Source of the DNA: Paratinospora sagittata
Lineage: Eukaryota > Streptophyta > Magnoliopsida > Ranunculales > Menispermaceae
Reading direction: 5' to 3'
NCBI GenBank assembly: GCA_035771175.1
Contig: CM069604.1
Location: 17,547,115 to 17,611,114 of the forward strand
DNA: 64,000 nucleotides
Shown here: positions 44,875-58,100 of the stretch, in pieces
Position numbering within the stretch: the first letter of the stretch is position 1
Layout of the letters: every line of letters starts with the position of its first letter
Made by a program: the position numbers and the translations under genes
Notes under the pieces: generated by a model
Seen by the model: the letters and a program-made list of their open reading frames with translations, nothing else
Database searches by the model: none
What the model was told of the DNA's origin: nothing

Positions 44875-45368
44875 TGGCTGAGGAGATCATCCTCAGTCAT
44901 GATCGAGGCGCTCCTTTCGGCTATTGCCAAACGACCCCCTCCTAAATCTTGATTAAGGAACTGGATCTTACACGTTGATCGTAACTTGAACACCGCACAG
45001 AACAGATCTCGAGATATCGAACCACAAGCCGAATCCTGATGAGAACAGGCGTAAATTGCTCCCATTGATGGAACAGTGCATTAAATGCTTGAAGTACTCC
45101 CATTGATGGAACCGTCCATTAAACATAAAAATGGGTTCATTCTCAAACATGGGTATGCTCTGAAATCTGAAACATTTTACATTCTTTTATTTTCTTGTTT
45201 CATTGTCTAACTTAGGCATCAGAGTGTTTTCGATGACCAAGCCTCACCATCCTTGCATGTCCGGAATGTAGCAGTCGATCGTGGAATTTTGAAAGATCAG
45301 ATAGCTTTTATCATTCAGTCAACCAACATCGTTTCACGGTCGAACGAGAAATATTTTTGGTTGAAACA
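44875..45368 (+). repeat. Tat-clade 5' LTR, right part
   Basis: Resumes after solo LTR 2 with a GAGG-rich start and ends TTTTTGGTTGAAACA, directly before the Tat-type PBS. It contains a 33-bp direct repeat, (A/T)CTCCCATTGATGGAAC(A/C)GT, near 45057 and 45095. Confidence 0.7.
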
Positions 45369-45388
45369 TTTGGCGCTATCTGTGGGGT
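45369..45388 (+). other. Primer-binding region of Tat-clade element
   Basis: TTTGGCGCTATCTGTGGGGT. The TGGCGCTATCTGTGGGG block directly after the LTR is a recognised hallmark of plant Tat/Ogre-lineage gypsy elements. Confidence 0.8.
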
Positions 45389-45416
45389 AATTGAAAGGTC
45401 AGTTGCCTTAAAACCA

Positions 45417-47169
45417 TGAGTGAAAACAACATCCAACTCAATTAAGAGGAAGCTGTGAACCAAGAACCGGTTTGCTAACTCCGTCGCAGTAGACCCCGAC
45501 TTCACCCCCAGGTCGCCTCAAGATATCGAACAACCCAACTGTGACTTGGAAGCATGGAACGGAGAATGGGGATGGGTGTGGAGAAAATCAATTGAATGGT
45601 TGAGATCCTAGAATGGATTGAACAAGTTCATCGCGTAGCGCTTGTAAGAGGTGAGTCTTCAACATTTGGGCAAGAACATCTAGAAGAAAGAGTCGTAGAA
45701 CCTGACCGAGGATCAGTTGCTTAAGATGAGCGAAGCCATCTAGCTCCGCTGATGATGAAACAATGGACCGCTTCCCATTTTCAAGAATGAAGCAATAAGA
45801 AGCTTCTTCCCAACAACAAAGGGGACCAACTGTGGTATCTGCAAGAATAAATCTCGACTCTGGTTGTTGTGTAAAGAGGTCTACTGAACGCAGAGGCTAT
45901 AAACGCTGCCTACCAACCAAGTGTCACAACAATGAGAACTGGGATCAACTTCAAACTATTCAAGTTGTAGAAGGTTCGAGAGCCCGTTCGTCAGTAAATG
46001 CGATTTGAGGATAAGTAGAGTTGCTTTTCGCAGAGGAGATCTAGAATGCCACCTTGCTTGAGCACATCAAGATTCCTCACAAGGACCTATAATGGGAAGA
46101 GGGATCCAATCAACCACCTAATTAAATACAATTCATGGATGAAACTGTACGAGGAGATTGATCAAATCCTCTGTCTGGCTTTCCAACACACGTTGACCGA
46201 TGCAGCCCTAAATTGGTTTCAGGTATTGCCGCCTAAGTCGATCCATTCCTTCGATCAACTTGGGCATTTCTTTGTCAGCCAGTGCGTAGGGTTTCGTGAG
46301 ATGAGGAAGCCTTCCACACACCTTTTTTTCCTCAAACAAGGAAAAAATGAAGCTCTCAAAGATTACATCTTGCTCTTTGCGCACGAGGCATCTCAGGTAG
46401 AAAGGTATTCACCTGACGTAGCACTGACTGCCATTATAGCGGGACTTAGAGCAAGTAGGTTTTCATGGTCTCTGTCCAAGAACTTGGCTAGGACCTATGA
46501 AGAGTTGCTCATCCGAGCCAAAAAATACATGAACGCCGAGGGGATGAAGACGGCGAGGAACGTCCAGGTCAAGGAAGAGGTGCCCCTAAAGAAAAGGAAA
46601 AAAAGTGTAGAGAAAGGAAAGAACTCGAAGATTGTCGGGCGTCCACAGGGGGAGCCTTGACCTTTACGAGTCAGGCTGGCATACACCCCACTTATCTTCC
46701 CCATTAAGCAAGTCCTTACCGAGGAAGAGTGTCAAGACCTCATAGGCCCTCGCGCCCCATGAGGACGAAAGCCGAGCAAAGAGATCAAAGAAAGTACTAT
46801 TGATATCATTGCAACCACGGTCATAACACAGCCGATTGCTACGACTTGCAGGAGCAAATCAAAAAGTTAGTCGATCGAGGAGAACTGAGAAACTCTGTGG
46901 CAAACGAAACCAACATGTCGATGAATAGGGACATGCCTCCCGGACCCCCCACGGCCGATCGTGAAAATTCATACCATTATGGGTGGATCGGTCCTTGGTG
47001 GAGACTCAAATAGGGCAAGAAAAACATACCCCCACGAAGAATGGAACCCGCTCCTCAACGCACACTTCACCTTTAGATTAATAAAAGAGCCACGAAGAGA
47101 CCCACACGTCATCGCATTTAAAAACGAGGATGCCCGTAGATTCCACTTCCCGAACGTAGACGCCGTGGT
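45417..47169 (+). pseudogene. gag: Tat-clade gag-pol N-terminal relic
   Basis: ATG at 45417 (MSENNIQLN) is followed by a degenerate N-terminal stretch with stops. An open segment at 46046-46660 carries the retrotransposon gag domain (YNGKRDPINHLIKY, LCLAFQHTLTDAALNWFQVLPP, SIHSFDQLGHFFVSQ, FLKQGKNEALKDYI, YEELLIRAKKYMNAE). Then comes a CCHC-like YHCNHGHNTADCYDLQEQIKK near 46805-46870 with its first Cys lost, and a pre-protease stretch ending NVDAVVV. It breaks at 47169, where LTR E begins. Confidence 0.8.
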
Positions 47170-49475
47170 TGTAACGCCCTGTATGTATAAGTAAAACTTG
47201 TACGTTGACCAATACATATTGTCAGGCATATTTGTATGCGTATACGTATGTACATGACCTTTAGATAGTGTAAAGGCGTGTATTTTAGGGCTATTGGTAC
47301 CCTAGGAGGCTAGTCGTATCATAAAATGCCCAACACTTAGAAAAATTTTAGGTTTGGGTGCAATAAGCGCATTCCCTAAGTGGAAAAGCGCGCTTCTGTA
47401 GCTAACCTGAGAGCACCATTTCGGGGAAGTGCAAAGAAGTGCACTTCCTAAGGGAAGAAGCACGCTTCTCTGTGGACTTGCAGTTTTTTTTTAAAAAAAA
47501 ACAATTTAATCAGTGAGGCGGTTGCATGTTGCAAGCCAGATGTCACGACCAATTTCAGTTATTTAGAGTTGTTTTCAGCTCAGTCTAAACTTGCTGGACT
47601 GAGAAAATTGCAGAGCTAAGGAAGAGGAAACGAAAGAGGAAGCAGAGGATGAGCTTGGAAAGCTAAAACCCAAGGTAAGAATGGGTGTTTTGAGTTGAAA
47701 GTTCTAGATTTGGATTCCTTTCTTCACTTTGTTTCACATATGTGACATGCAAATGATTTCAATGGTTAGATTGCAAGCTAGAACAAGAGGGTTTCAGCTA
47801 GGAATTGAATAAATTGCTAGAAGAAACCTTGGGTAAGTAATTCATGGTTGTTTTGTGGTTCATTTGGTGATAATTGGACTGATTTTTCATGGCTAGAATC
47901 ATGTTTTCTAGATATTGTTAGGCATGGGTTTGAGCTGGAGAAACTGAGATTTCTATAGTACAATTGTAAGGTATTGTTCTCTTGATTTTTCTAAGTTGAT
48001 TGATGGTTTAAATATTGATTGTTCATGGTTGAAGTTGATGTTCCATAATTGCTGGGTAGGAGTTTTGGGAACTAAATTTCAATGGTGAAATGTTGTAATT
48101 TGTTGTGCTTTATGGCTGGAAATTGATCATGGATGATTGGTGATGGTCAATTGCAGAGAATTGAGGTACAAAATTGATAAATTCTGGGTTTGGTGATGAG
48201 CACAAGTGTGCTACTTGTGCTGAAAATTTAAAGTGTTAAGAATGCATTGGTAAGGCGTTTATTAATGCATTGAGATTAATTTAGTGATTAAATTGACTGA
48301 ATTTCTGTGGATGGAATTCATGCTTAAGTGTTGCAATGTTAAATATGCAGAGAGTTGATGTGAATTGAGAATTGAACAGCACACAAGTGAGGTGCTTGTG
48401 TGGTAATTGTTGGTGAAAATTGATTAAGTGTGTATGTTGTGAACTTGGACAAAATCCTGTGTTGGTGAGTATTTCTAATTTGGTTTTTATGTATGACATT
48501 ATATTAAATAAACTCTGTTTTGATAATGATGTGCGTGTATGATTACCATATTGCATTGTTTAATTGATGCATTTAAATTCTTTGGTTTTAAGATCAAACA
48601 TACTTAGACATACCCGAAGTAAGGAAAATATGTAATCATTTCCAAGCAGAAAAGTTTGTTGACTAGACCTCAGAATGATCAAGATGATGGTTTGTTAAGA
48701 TGAATTCTCCCTATAAATGCATAATAGGGATACAGATTCACTTACATACCTGAGGATGATGATTTTATCTTTATGCATTGTATGATATGTATAGAGAGGC
48801 GAGAAAACTATTTAAATCATGTATTGATAATTACATTGATTTGCATATTAGTTTATAATGATGAATTCAATGTCATGGTTTCTATTAATGCATATGTAAT
48901 TCCAATATTAGATTACTCACTGAGCTTGTTGTAGCTCACCCCGCTCCCTTTTTTATTACAGGTGTTGATCACAAGGGCAAAGGCAAGGCTCCAGAGAGTT
49001 GATTGAGCTTACTTATTTGCTATGTGAGTATGTTGTGTGTTCAGGGAGATGGGTATATACACTTTTGTTTTTGGTATATGTATATATATATATAACACCA
49101 AACAATGTGTAATAGTTAGTGTATTGTTTAAATGTTGTATATGTTTTGGAGACTTAGATGTATATAAGTTTTGTGAGAAAGAAAAATGAATAGTGGTTGT
49201 GTATATGAATGGTCACATATTATTGATGTATGTGGGATAATATGGAATGGATACATATAATTCATATGTGATTTTGTATTTGTTTATGTGCGGTTTGTGA
49301 TTATTAGGAATTTTGTGGAACCTCAGATTTATGGGGAGGTTCTGCCAAATTTTTTAGTGATTTTTGCGTTATTGTCGTAAAGGACGAGACTGACAAAGTA
49401 TCATATACGTCTAGGTATGGCATATATGGTATTTTGTGCCGGTCATGACGTCACCCTTTGGAGGGGGTCGTGACA
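47170..49475 (+). repeat. 5' LTR of gypsy element E
   Basis: 2306 bp, from TGTAACGCCCTG to GGGGTCGTGACA, followed by an iMet-type PBS. It has the layout common to chromovirus LTRs (CTCACTGAGCTTGTTGTAGCTCACCCCG, split here, near 48914-48945). A TATATATATATAACACC stretch is at 49080. The sister LTR is missing. Confidence 0.8.
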
Positions 49476-49479
49476 AGTT

Positions 49480-49491
49480 TGGTATCAGAGC
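49480..49491 (+). other. Primer-binding site of element E
   Basis: TGGTATCAGAGC, a perfect match to the initiator-Met tRNA complement, four bases after the LTR. Confidence 0.9.
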
Positions 49492-49682
49492 GAAGGTTGT
49501 TGATTGAGCGTTAAGATTGTTAGGTTTAAAAGCCTTAAAAAGATAAAAGCCTTTTTATGCTATGTTTTTATGTATGGGTATATAGTATGGGTAGTTAGAA
49601 TATGAAAAATATCATGATCAATTGATTAATGATCAATTCTATCTATGATTTTCTGATTGAAAAGAAATAATCAAGAAAGATC

Positions 49683-50312
49683 ATGGATCCAACTTATCAA
49701 GAAAGGATCAGAAAGTTGGAAGAATTATTGGCTGCCCAACTAATAGAACTAGTGGCAAAGGTACAAGCTAAAAGGTAGAGACCTGAAGCACCAGTAGTTC
49801 TAGAGATTAGAGCTAGCAGTGTTGGTGTACCAGTAGCAGTAGAGCATGTGGCTAAGGTCAATTCTCCAGCATTGGATGTTAGAGAAAACATCGATTAGAA
49901 AAAGAGATATGAGGAAGTTATGAAGGTCTTCAAGAGGCGAGATCCACCTGTATTTATGGGCGGATTAGAGTTAGAAGCTGCTGAAAATTGGTTTTTGAGA
50001 ATGGAGACAATTTTCGATGGTATGCAAGTACTAAAAAGGGATAAAGTGAGGTTGGCCAAGTTTAAATTTACTGATGATGCTATGAAATGGTGGAAATCTA
50101 TGGAAAGAGCATATAATGAGATCAATACGTGGCCAAATTTAAGAAAGTGTTCTATGATTCCTTCTATCCCAAGGCTAAGTGTGATAAGAGGAGAAAAGCT
50201 TTAACAGACTATATGTTTATGTGCCAGAGCTAGCACAGATTGATGAGAGTAGATTGAGGCAACTTTGTGATGGGTTCAGAGATCCCATTAAGCAGGGTTT
50301 GGCATTGCGAAA
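49683..50312 (+). pseudogene. gag: Gag of element E, truncated
   Basis: Starts MDPTYQERIRKLEELLAAQ. Stops at 49776 and 49896 interrupt it. The gag core (RRDPPVFMGGLELEAAENWF, WWKSMERAY) is open at 49920-50204. A frameshift follows near 50135, so the continuing residues are in another frame (LRQLCDGFRDPIKQGL). The coding sequence ends at about 50312, where an inverted LTR fragment begins, so the CCHC knuckle and pol are gone. Confidence 0.75.
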
Positions 50313-51540
50313 GTGCCGGGGTGGGACGCCCGACATAGGCATCCACGACCACCTCAAATCATCTCATGAGATGATCGAGACCTTACAAGCCTCAACCAGA
50401 CTCTCACATAGAGTCCCCCAAATTATTATTTTTGAACCATATCAAACCCTGATAGACTTAACAATTCTGATCTCAAAGACATGCATCCACACAAATCAAC
50501 AAGATATAATCTCCCAATAAACATACAAGACAATAATCATAAAGATCATAATAGTCCTCAAATAAACCCAAAATAGTCTAAGGCAACATGCCTAGACTCA
50601 TCATCAAATTCAGGTCCAAGGCCCATGGCCAAATATACATCCATAATACAAAATCCCTCACCATCTAGATTTAACAAGTGTTATATTAATTACATATGTA
50701 TCAAAATAAATAAACCATATACATATGTAATTAAGGACATCTAACCACAATACATCAAACCTAGACTCACATCAGGATGTCCCTAATTGCTGCAGTGGCA
50801 AGCTCTCAAGCGTATGCTATGCCCTTGCCCTTACCCGTATCAGTAGAACCTGAAAAGAGAGTGAGAGTGTAAGCCAACGGTGCCCAATGAATAGTGTTCA
50901 ATAGTGCCATCATTCATACATCAATAAAATTCATATATGCTCATGCATGAAATTATGCTTATAAGTATGTAAAACATAAAACACATAGTAAAATAAGCAT
51001 CAACCATTTTCATAAATTTCAAATCCATTTGTCTCAACCTCTAGAGGAGTCAGCTTGGCAACATGCTCTAGCTTCCAAGAAGCATCTAGGAGGACTTAGC
51101 CTGGGAACACCCGAGGCTTCTATGGTTTCAACACCATTTATTTCCACCTCTAGAGAAGCCAGCTTAGCAAACATGCACAAGCTTCCTAGGAACACCTACG
51201 AGGACTTAGCCTGAGAACACCCAAGGCTTCGAGAGTTTTCAAAAGCATTCAAAATCCACCTCTAGAGAAGCTAGCTTGGCAAACATGCACAAGCTTCCTA
51301 GGAAACCTAGGAGGACTTACTTGGGAACACCCAAGGCTTCTAGAGTATCCATGCATGCCATTTCAAATCATATTAAACACATGCATTTCCATAAAACTAT
51401 TAATGACTTTCAACATACAAGTATAAATGAATATGATGCCACAAGTGATAAACAAGATGAACAACTACTCACAACCAATGCCACATAAGCAAAGCTATCC
51501 ACACTGTCTACACGAATCCCAATCCAAAACAAGATCATAT
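50313..51540 (-). repeat. Diverged LTR fragment related to element D family
   Basis: Its left end (GTGCCGGGGTGGGACGCCCG) aligns with the D LTR (GGGGCGGGACGCCCGGC). The block AGCCAACGGTGCCCAATGAATAG near 50873 is also shared. The rest is diverged, indicating a related but distinct chromovirus. It contains three 110-bp tandem repeats at 51039-51350. It lacks the terminal bases next to element E. Open frames here are by-products of the repeat. Confidence 0.6.
51039..51350. repeat. Three 110-bp tandem repeats
   Basis: Units begin CTCTAGAG at 51039, 51148 and 51260 (periods 109 and 112) and share GCTTGGCAAACATGCACAAG and GGGAACACCCAAGGCTTC. Confidence 0.9.
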
Positions 51541-52309
51541 TGTGGAGACCCCGCACCCTGAACCACCAACCCCGCTAGGAATGGCGTGCGGCAGGCCGGG
51601 GCGGGACGCCCGGCGGAGGAATCTCAAACCAGTCCTCAACCCTCGTGAGGTGGTTGAGACCCTACGAGCCTTATCCCAAATAACGACATAATATAAACAG
51701 GTACTAAACAAAACTACCAACCGTATTAATCATCCAAGACAAGAGATACTCCATAAAAATGAACCATAAATAAAATCATCATAATCCCTACAGTCCATCA
51801 AGATTGACATACACATAAAGTCCAAAACTAAGGGTACAAAAAAACCGTCATATGTCCACATGGTCTATCTAACAAGTCCCAACTCACCCATACTACAATG
51901 TGGTAAGTGTTATAATTACATAGTCCAAAATATAATACATCATAATGTAAAACACAGTTCAATCAAAATGTCTCTCAACTCACATCGAGGCCTTGGATTC
52001 TCTTGCCGGTAAGGCCCTCAAGATATGACTACTCTTTTGCCATTATTCGGGACAGAAGGACCTGAAAGAGAAAAATGAGGGTGAGCCAACGGTGCCCAAT
52101 GAATAGAATTCAAATATGCTATCAATACTCATCAATAATATCATGTATGCATGTCAATGTGTAGCATGATTAAAAGCTCATAAAATATAGATATCAAACA
52201 TTTACCATAAGTTCGATGCAAGTAAAAGCTTATCAATTTGGATCCACATTCCACATGCATTGGGGTTACTAGTGCACGTCTATTTCACCGTACCGTTCTT
52301 ATCCCCAAT
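51541..52309 (-). repeat. LTR fragment of element D family
   Basis: Starts TGTGGAGACCCCGCACC and is nearly identical to 52310 onward for about 770 bp, stopping at ATCCCCAATT. On the minus strand this is the 3' portion of an LTR lying directly behind the complete 3' LTR of element D. Confidence 0.9.
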
Positions 52310-55147
52310 TGTGGTGACCCGCACCCCGGACCACCAACCCCGCTAGGAATGGCGTGCAGAATGTCAGGGCGGGACGCCCGGCGTAGGCATCTCAAACCAG
52401 TCCTCAACCCTCGTGAGGGGGTTGAGACCCTACAAGCCTTATCCCAAACAACGACATATTATAAACAGGTACTAAACAAAACTACCAACTGTATTAATCA
52501 TCCAAGACAAGAGATACTCCTTAAAAATGAGCCATAAATAAAATCGTCATGTGTCCACATGGTCTATCTAACAAGTCCCAACTCACCCATACTACAATGT
52601 GGTAAGTGTTATAATTACATAGTCCAAAATATAATACATCATAATTTAAAACATAGTTCAATCAAAATGCCTCTTAACTCACATCGAGGCCTTGGATTCT
52701 CTCGCCGGCAAGGCCCTCAAGATATGACTACTCCTTTGTCCTTATTCAGGACAGAAGGACCTGAAAGAGGAAAATGAGGGTGAGCCAACAGTGCCCAATG
52801 AATAGAATTCAAATATGCTATCAATACTCGTCAATAAACATCATGTATGCATGTCAACGTGTAGCATGATTAAAAGCTCATAACATATAGATATCAAGCA
52901 TTTATAATAAGTTTGATGCAAGTAAAAGCTTATCAATTTGGATCCACATTCCACATGCATTGGGGTTACTAGTGCACGTCTATTTCACCGTACCGTTCTC
53001 ATCCCCAATAATGTTAATTTGGGATTACTAGTACACGTCTATTTCACCGTACCGTTCTCATCCCCAAATATTTCCTATTTAAAACCCTCCGATGACAAGG
53101 TTAAGTCCCCCTATTAGCCAGATAGATGGGCCCAACCAAAGTCATAAGGTTTTCTCAAATCAATGCATCATTCAAAACATTATGACACATTCATGTTTTC
53201 AACATACAATATATATAAGTGATATGATGACATAAAAGATATAATCATAAAGGAAGTCTACTCAAAGCCAAGCCTCACAAGAGTATCTTACCACACACGG
53301 ACACCAAATCGAATCAACCCAATGAAGGTCCTGAAACGTTCATCAATATCCAACCATACATCAATTTCTATGCTCAATCACATAGACATTATACATCAAC
53401 CCTAAATCAGCCCACATATAGACAATAGGCCTAAATCCCATCCAATCTCATCAAACTCAAATCACATGACTTAGGCCTCAAATGCATAGTTCTCATTCTT
53501 AAACCATTCAATTAATCAAAAATACTGATTTTCAATTCCTTAGGCATAAACATGCCCAAATTGGGCCATTTGATCACAAGTAGGCATAACCCATGATATG
53601 GTCACAACCACCAAATCAGTAGCATAATCAACCCTAATCATGCTTAATTAAACATAAGTTGCATCAATCAATGATTCTAAGCCAAAAGCATCAAAAGTCC
53701 TAAAATATGAAATTTTCCATACTTAGGCCATATTGTCGATTTACACTAGGTCACCATGTTCAGCCATGTATATCACTGATTTTGCATCATGGGTTTATCA
53801 ATAATGGAAACTAGGTCAACATAGTTGACATGCAATCTATTTGGAAAGGTCTAAGTTCATATTCCTAATACAAGCAACCCTACCTGTTCTTCATTTAATA
53901 TTCTATTCAGATGTATCAATCTACCAACAGAAATGTTTACTCACAAAATCAACCGTACAGATTGAATTATGTTAAGAAGAAAACCTTCTGTCCAAAAAGC
54001 AGCTCAATCCAACGGTGGACCTAAAGGATAGCGTCTTTGATGAACAAGTCTCTAATCAGACAATTTTTCCTTTCATGTTGCGAATACTCGACCTCAGATG
54101 ACTATATCACACAAACTACTTACCATATCAACATCTCCACCGTTCATAATGCATAGCGATCAGTTGTGAACCACCTTCTGAAATAGCATATCCATCCAAC
54201 GGTAAATTAGGAGATCTATTAGTTTTCTCTAAACTGCGTGAGAAATCCAGACTTTCCGACCAACTTTATTTGGGAGGTTATATCTTTCAAACGAAAACTC
54301 CAATCAAGATCTCCGCCGACCATAATGAATACCCATAAGACAAGATCTTGGTGACAAAGTGTTAGCTCAATCTGACCTTATATCACTAAGATCCACCTAT
54401 TTGATGAAAACATTGCTGAGACTTCCCTCAAAGCAACTTCCTCTTTCTTTCTCTTCTTCTTTCCTTTCTCTTCTTCTTTCCTTTCCCTACACTCATCTCA
54501 CTCTCTAGGACTTCCTTGGAGAAGAGAAGTAGGGCATGGGACACTTGTCCACTCTCATGCACTAACTTGACATGTGTTGGAGAGGAGAAATGGGGCATGG
54601 GACACTTGTCCATTTTCATGCACCAACTTGACATGCGTTGGAGAAGATAAATGGGGCATGGGACACTTGTCCATTCTCATGCACCAACTTGACATGTGTT
54701 GGTCTCATGCACCAACTTGACAGGTGTTGGAGAAGAGAAATGGGGCATGGGACACTTGTCCATTCTCATGCACCAACTTGACATATGTTGGTCTCATACT
54801 ACCCATACCAACCACATGTACTTTAACCAATCTCATGCTTCCATGTATTTTAAACGTCCAATCCATTTAATACACCAAATTTTCATTCTCATTTATCCTT
54901 TTATTCAATCAATCCTAACTCATATCAATTCATGGTTTAATGGGCCCATGCATAAATAATAAAACATGCATTATACTTTAATTTAACATGAACCATATAC
55001 AATTTATAATGCACATATTTATATACATTATCAAGCATCAAATATACAAACATTAAACAAACACCAAACATATCAAGGCAAACACATAGAGTTTGGGCAA
55101 AATGCAATTGGTTATGGGCTAAATGAAATAATTTTCGGGGCGTCACA
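52310..55147 (-). repeat. 3' LTR of element D
   Basis: 2838 bp. On the minus strand it starts TGTGACGCCCCGAAAAT and ends GGGGTGCGGGTCACCACA. It contains a doubled 60-bp GTTACTAGTGCACGTC unit (52966-53070), a pyrimidine-rich tract at 54441-54490 and four 60-bp tandem units at 54533-54795. Long stretches match 60089-62096. Confidence 0.9.
54515..54795. repeat. 60-bp tandem repeats in D LTR
   Basis: GGGCATGGGACACTTGTCC recurs at 54533, 54593, 54653 and 54743, with CATGCACCAACTTGACATG between. The last step is 90 bp because of an extra partial unit. The open frames through it are a product of the repeat. Confidence 0.9.
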
Positions 55148-55158
55148 TCACACCTACC

Positions 55159-58100
55159 TTAGAATGAACTTCGTCCTCGAAGTTTTAAGGTTAAGAAATT
55201 ACCTAAGCCCATGAACTCGGCAAAGTGCTCCATCATGTTGTCCTCACGGTCCCAAGTAACCTGCTCCTCGCCATGGAACTGCCATCTCACCTTAACCATC
55301 GGAATCTCGCGGTTACGTAACCTCTGGACCTTCCGGTCAAGTATCTGGATAGGTTCCTCATCATAAGTCCCATCCTGCCTCAGCTCAATGTTCCCCCAGT
55401 CCAAGACATGGTCAAAATCACTCTTGTACACTCTCAACATTAACACATGAAAGACATTGTGGACTGCTGCTAACGGAGGTGGCAAGGCTAATCGGTAAGC
55501 GACGGGGCCAATTCGTTCTAAAACCTCGAACGGCCCAATAAATCTCAGAGCGAGCTTGCCTTTTATCCAAAATCTAGTCTGGCCCTTCTGAGGTGAGACC
55601 TTCAATAAAACTTGGTCACCCACCCCGAACTGTACGGTCTTCCGCTTGGCATGAACATAACTCTTCTACCTGTCTTGGGCTACCTCCATATTATGCTTGA
55701 TCCTCTTAATCTTCTCTGTGTGTTCTTGTAAAAACTCTGGTCCCATCACTGCAATATCTCCTACCTCCGTCCAACAGACCGAAGATCTACAGGGTCAACC
55801 ATACAATGCCTCAAAAGGAGCCATGCCAATACTGGATTGATAGTTGTTGTTGTGCGCGAACTCACACAGATGTATGTACTCCTCCCAGTTACCACTGGAC
55901 TCAAGGACACAAGCTCAAAGCATATCCTCCAAAATCGATATCAACCTCTCAAACTGGCCATCCGTCTGAGGGTGAAAAACGGTACTGAGATCTATTCCAG
56001 TGCAGAGCTGACTTTGCAACCCCTGCCAGAATACCGATGTAAACCTCGGATCCCTATCTGACACAATCAAAATTGGCACTCCATGTAATCTGACTATCTC
56101 TCGCATATAGAGTCTGCTCAACTTGTCCATAGAATCCCTAGTGTTCACCGGTAGAAAGTGAGCGGACTTAGTCAAGCGATCAATAATAACCCAAACAACA
56201 TTATGTCTTCTCGAGCTGTTGGGTAATCCCACAACAAAGTCCATAGTGACATGTTCCCACTTCTACTCAGGAATGGCAAGCGGTTGCATCCGCCCTCCAG
56301 ACCTCTGATGCTCAGCTTTGACTCACTGACAGATCTCACACCTCTGAATGAACTGAGCTATCTCTCTCTTCATGTCGGGCCACCAATACATTCTTTTCAT
56401 ATCAAGATACATTGGTTCTGTCAGGATGAATAGCATAATGAGATCTGTGAGCTTCTTGGAGCGCACTCTGTCTGAGTCGTGGATCTAGGGGAACCCATAA
56501 ACGTCCCCTAAATCTCAAGGCACCATCAGATGACAAGTGTCAATCAGTAAAATCACTGCTCTCAGCGCAAGACTTGTACATTACATAATCAACGTCAAGT
56601 TTCTGTTGGTCAATCACCTCCTGGACCTGTGTAGGCTGAGCTCTCATCTGAGCACATATCACAATCTGATCTGAAGGGGTAGCACATATACTCATAACCG
56701 TAGCCGCCTCAAGTAGTCTCCACTCATGAGACATCTGGCGTGCTACCATGACTTTCTCTACCCGCTTCCTGCTCAACGCATCAGCCATTACATTGGCTTT
56801 ACCTGGGTGGTATTCCAATGTAAAATCATAGTCTTTGAGGAGCTCTAACCACCTTCTCTGCCTCATGTTCAATTCCTTCTGAGAGAACAAGTACTTGAGG
56901 CTCTTATGGTCAGAATACAAACTGAATATCTCACCATAGAGATAATGCCTCCAAATCTTCAAAGCAAAAACCACTGCGGCCAGTTCTAAGTCATGAACAA
57001 GATAATTTTTTTCATGCACCTTCAACTACCTCGATGCATAAGCAATGAAACTATCCTTCTGCATCAACACGCAACCCAAGCTGATACGAGAGGCATCAAT
57101 GTAGATAACCAACTCCTGATCAGGCTCTAGCAAAATCAACACTGGCGTAGATGTCAATCTTTTCTTCAGCTCTAAAAAGGCATTCTCACACTCCTCAGTA
57201 CATACAAAGGACACATCTTTCTGGGTGAGCCTAGTCATAGGCGTAGCTATCTTAGAGGATCCCCGAACAAATCTCCTATAGTAACCAGCCAACCCAAGAA
57301 AGTTTCTGATCTCGGTTACTGTGGTAGGCCTAGGCCAACTGATAATGGCTTTAACCTTAGACAGATCAATTGAAATCCCCTCAGAACTCACCACATGACA
57401 TAAGAACTTCACTTCGGTGATCCAAAACTCGCACTTGCTCAGCTTTGCATATAGCCTATGCTCTCTCAGAGTCTGCAAGGTCACTCTGAGGTGTTCCTCA
57501 TGCTTAGCCCGAGTCTTGGAATACACCAATATGTCATCAATGAAGACGATGACAAACGTATCCAGATACTACCTAAAGACCCTCTGCACCAGGTTCATGA
57601 ACATCGCCGGTGCATTAATCACACCAAATGGCATCACAAAGAACTCATAATTTCCATAGAGGGTTCTGAATGTTGTCTTCGGCACATCCTCCTCCATGAT
57701 CCTCAGCTGATGATACCCAGAGCACAAATCAATCTTCGAAAAATACCTCGCTCCCCACAACTGATGAAACAAGTCATCAATCCATGGAAAAGGATACTTG
57801 ATCTTGATGGTCACCCTGTTCAATTGGCGATAGTCGATGCACAACCGCAAGCTCCCATCTTTCTTTTTCACAAAAAGAACTGGAGCTCCCCAGGGTGACA
57901 CGCTCAGGCAAATAAAGCCCATAGCCAATAACTCCTCGAGCTATTTCTGCAACTTTCTCAACTCAGCTGGCGCCATTCTATGTGGTGCCATGGAGATAGG
58001 CTTCGTGCCAGGGACTAGTTCAATGATGAAATCGATCTCTCGCTTCGGTGGTAATCTTGTAAGATCCACAAGGAACACATCTGGAAAGTCCCTAACAATG

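Noticed and set aside
45311..45505. Minus-strand 64-codon frame at the Tat leader
   Set aside because: Lies across the Tat LTR end, PBS and gag start on the opposite strand; no domain.
49697..50125. Minus-strand open frames opposite gag of element E
   Set aside because: They are mirror frames of the plus-strand gag, which has the recognisable domain; the minus translations show hydrophobic nonsense.
54428..54959. Open frames with repeated CMPHFSSPTHVKLVHES-type residues
   Set aside because: Produced by the 60-bp tandem repeats in the D LTR.
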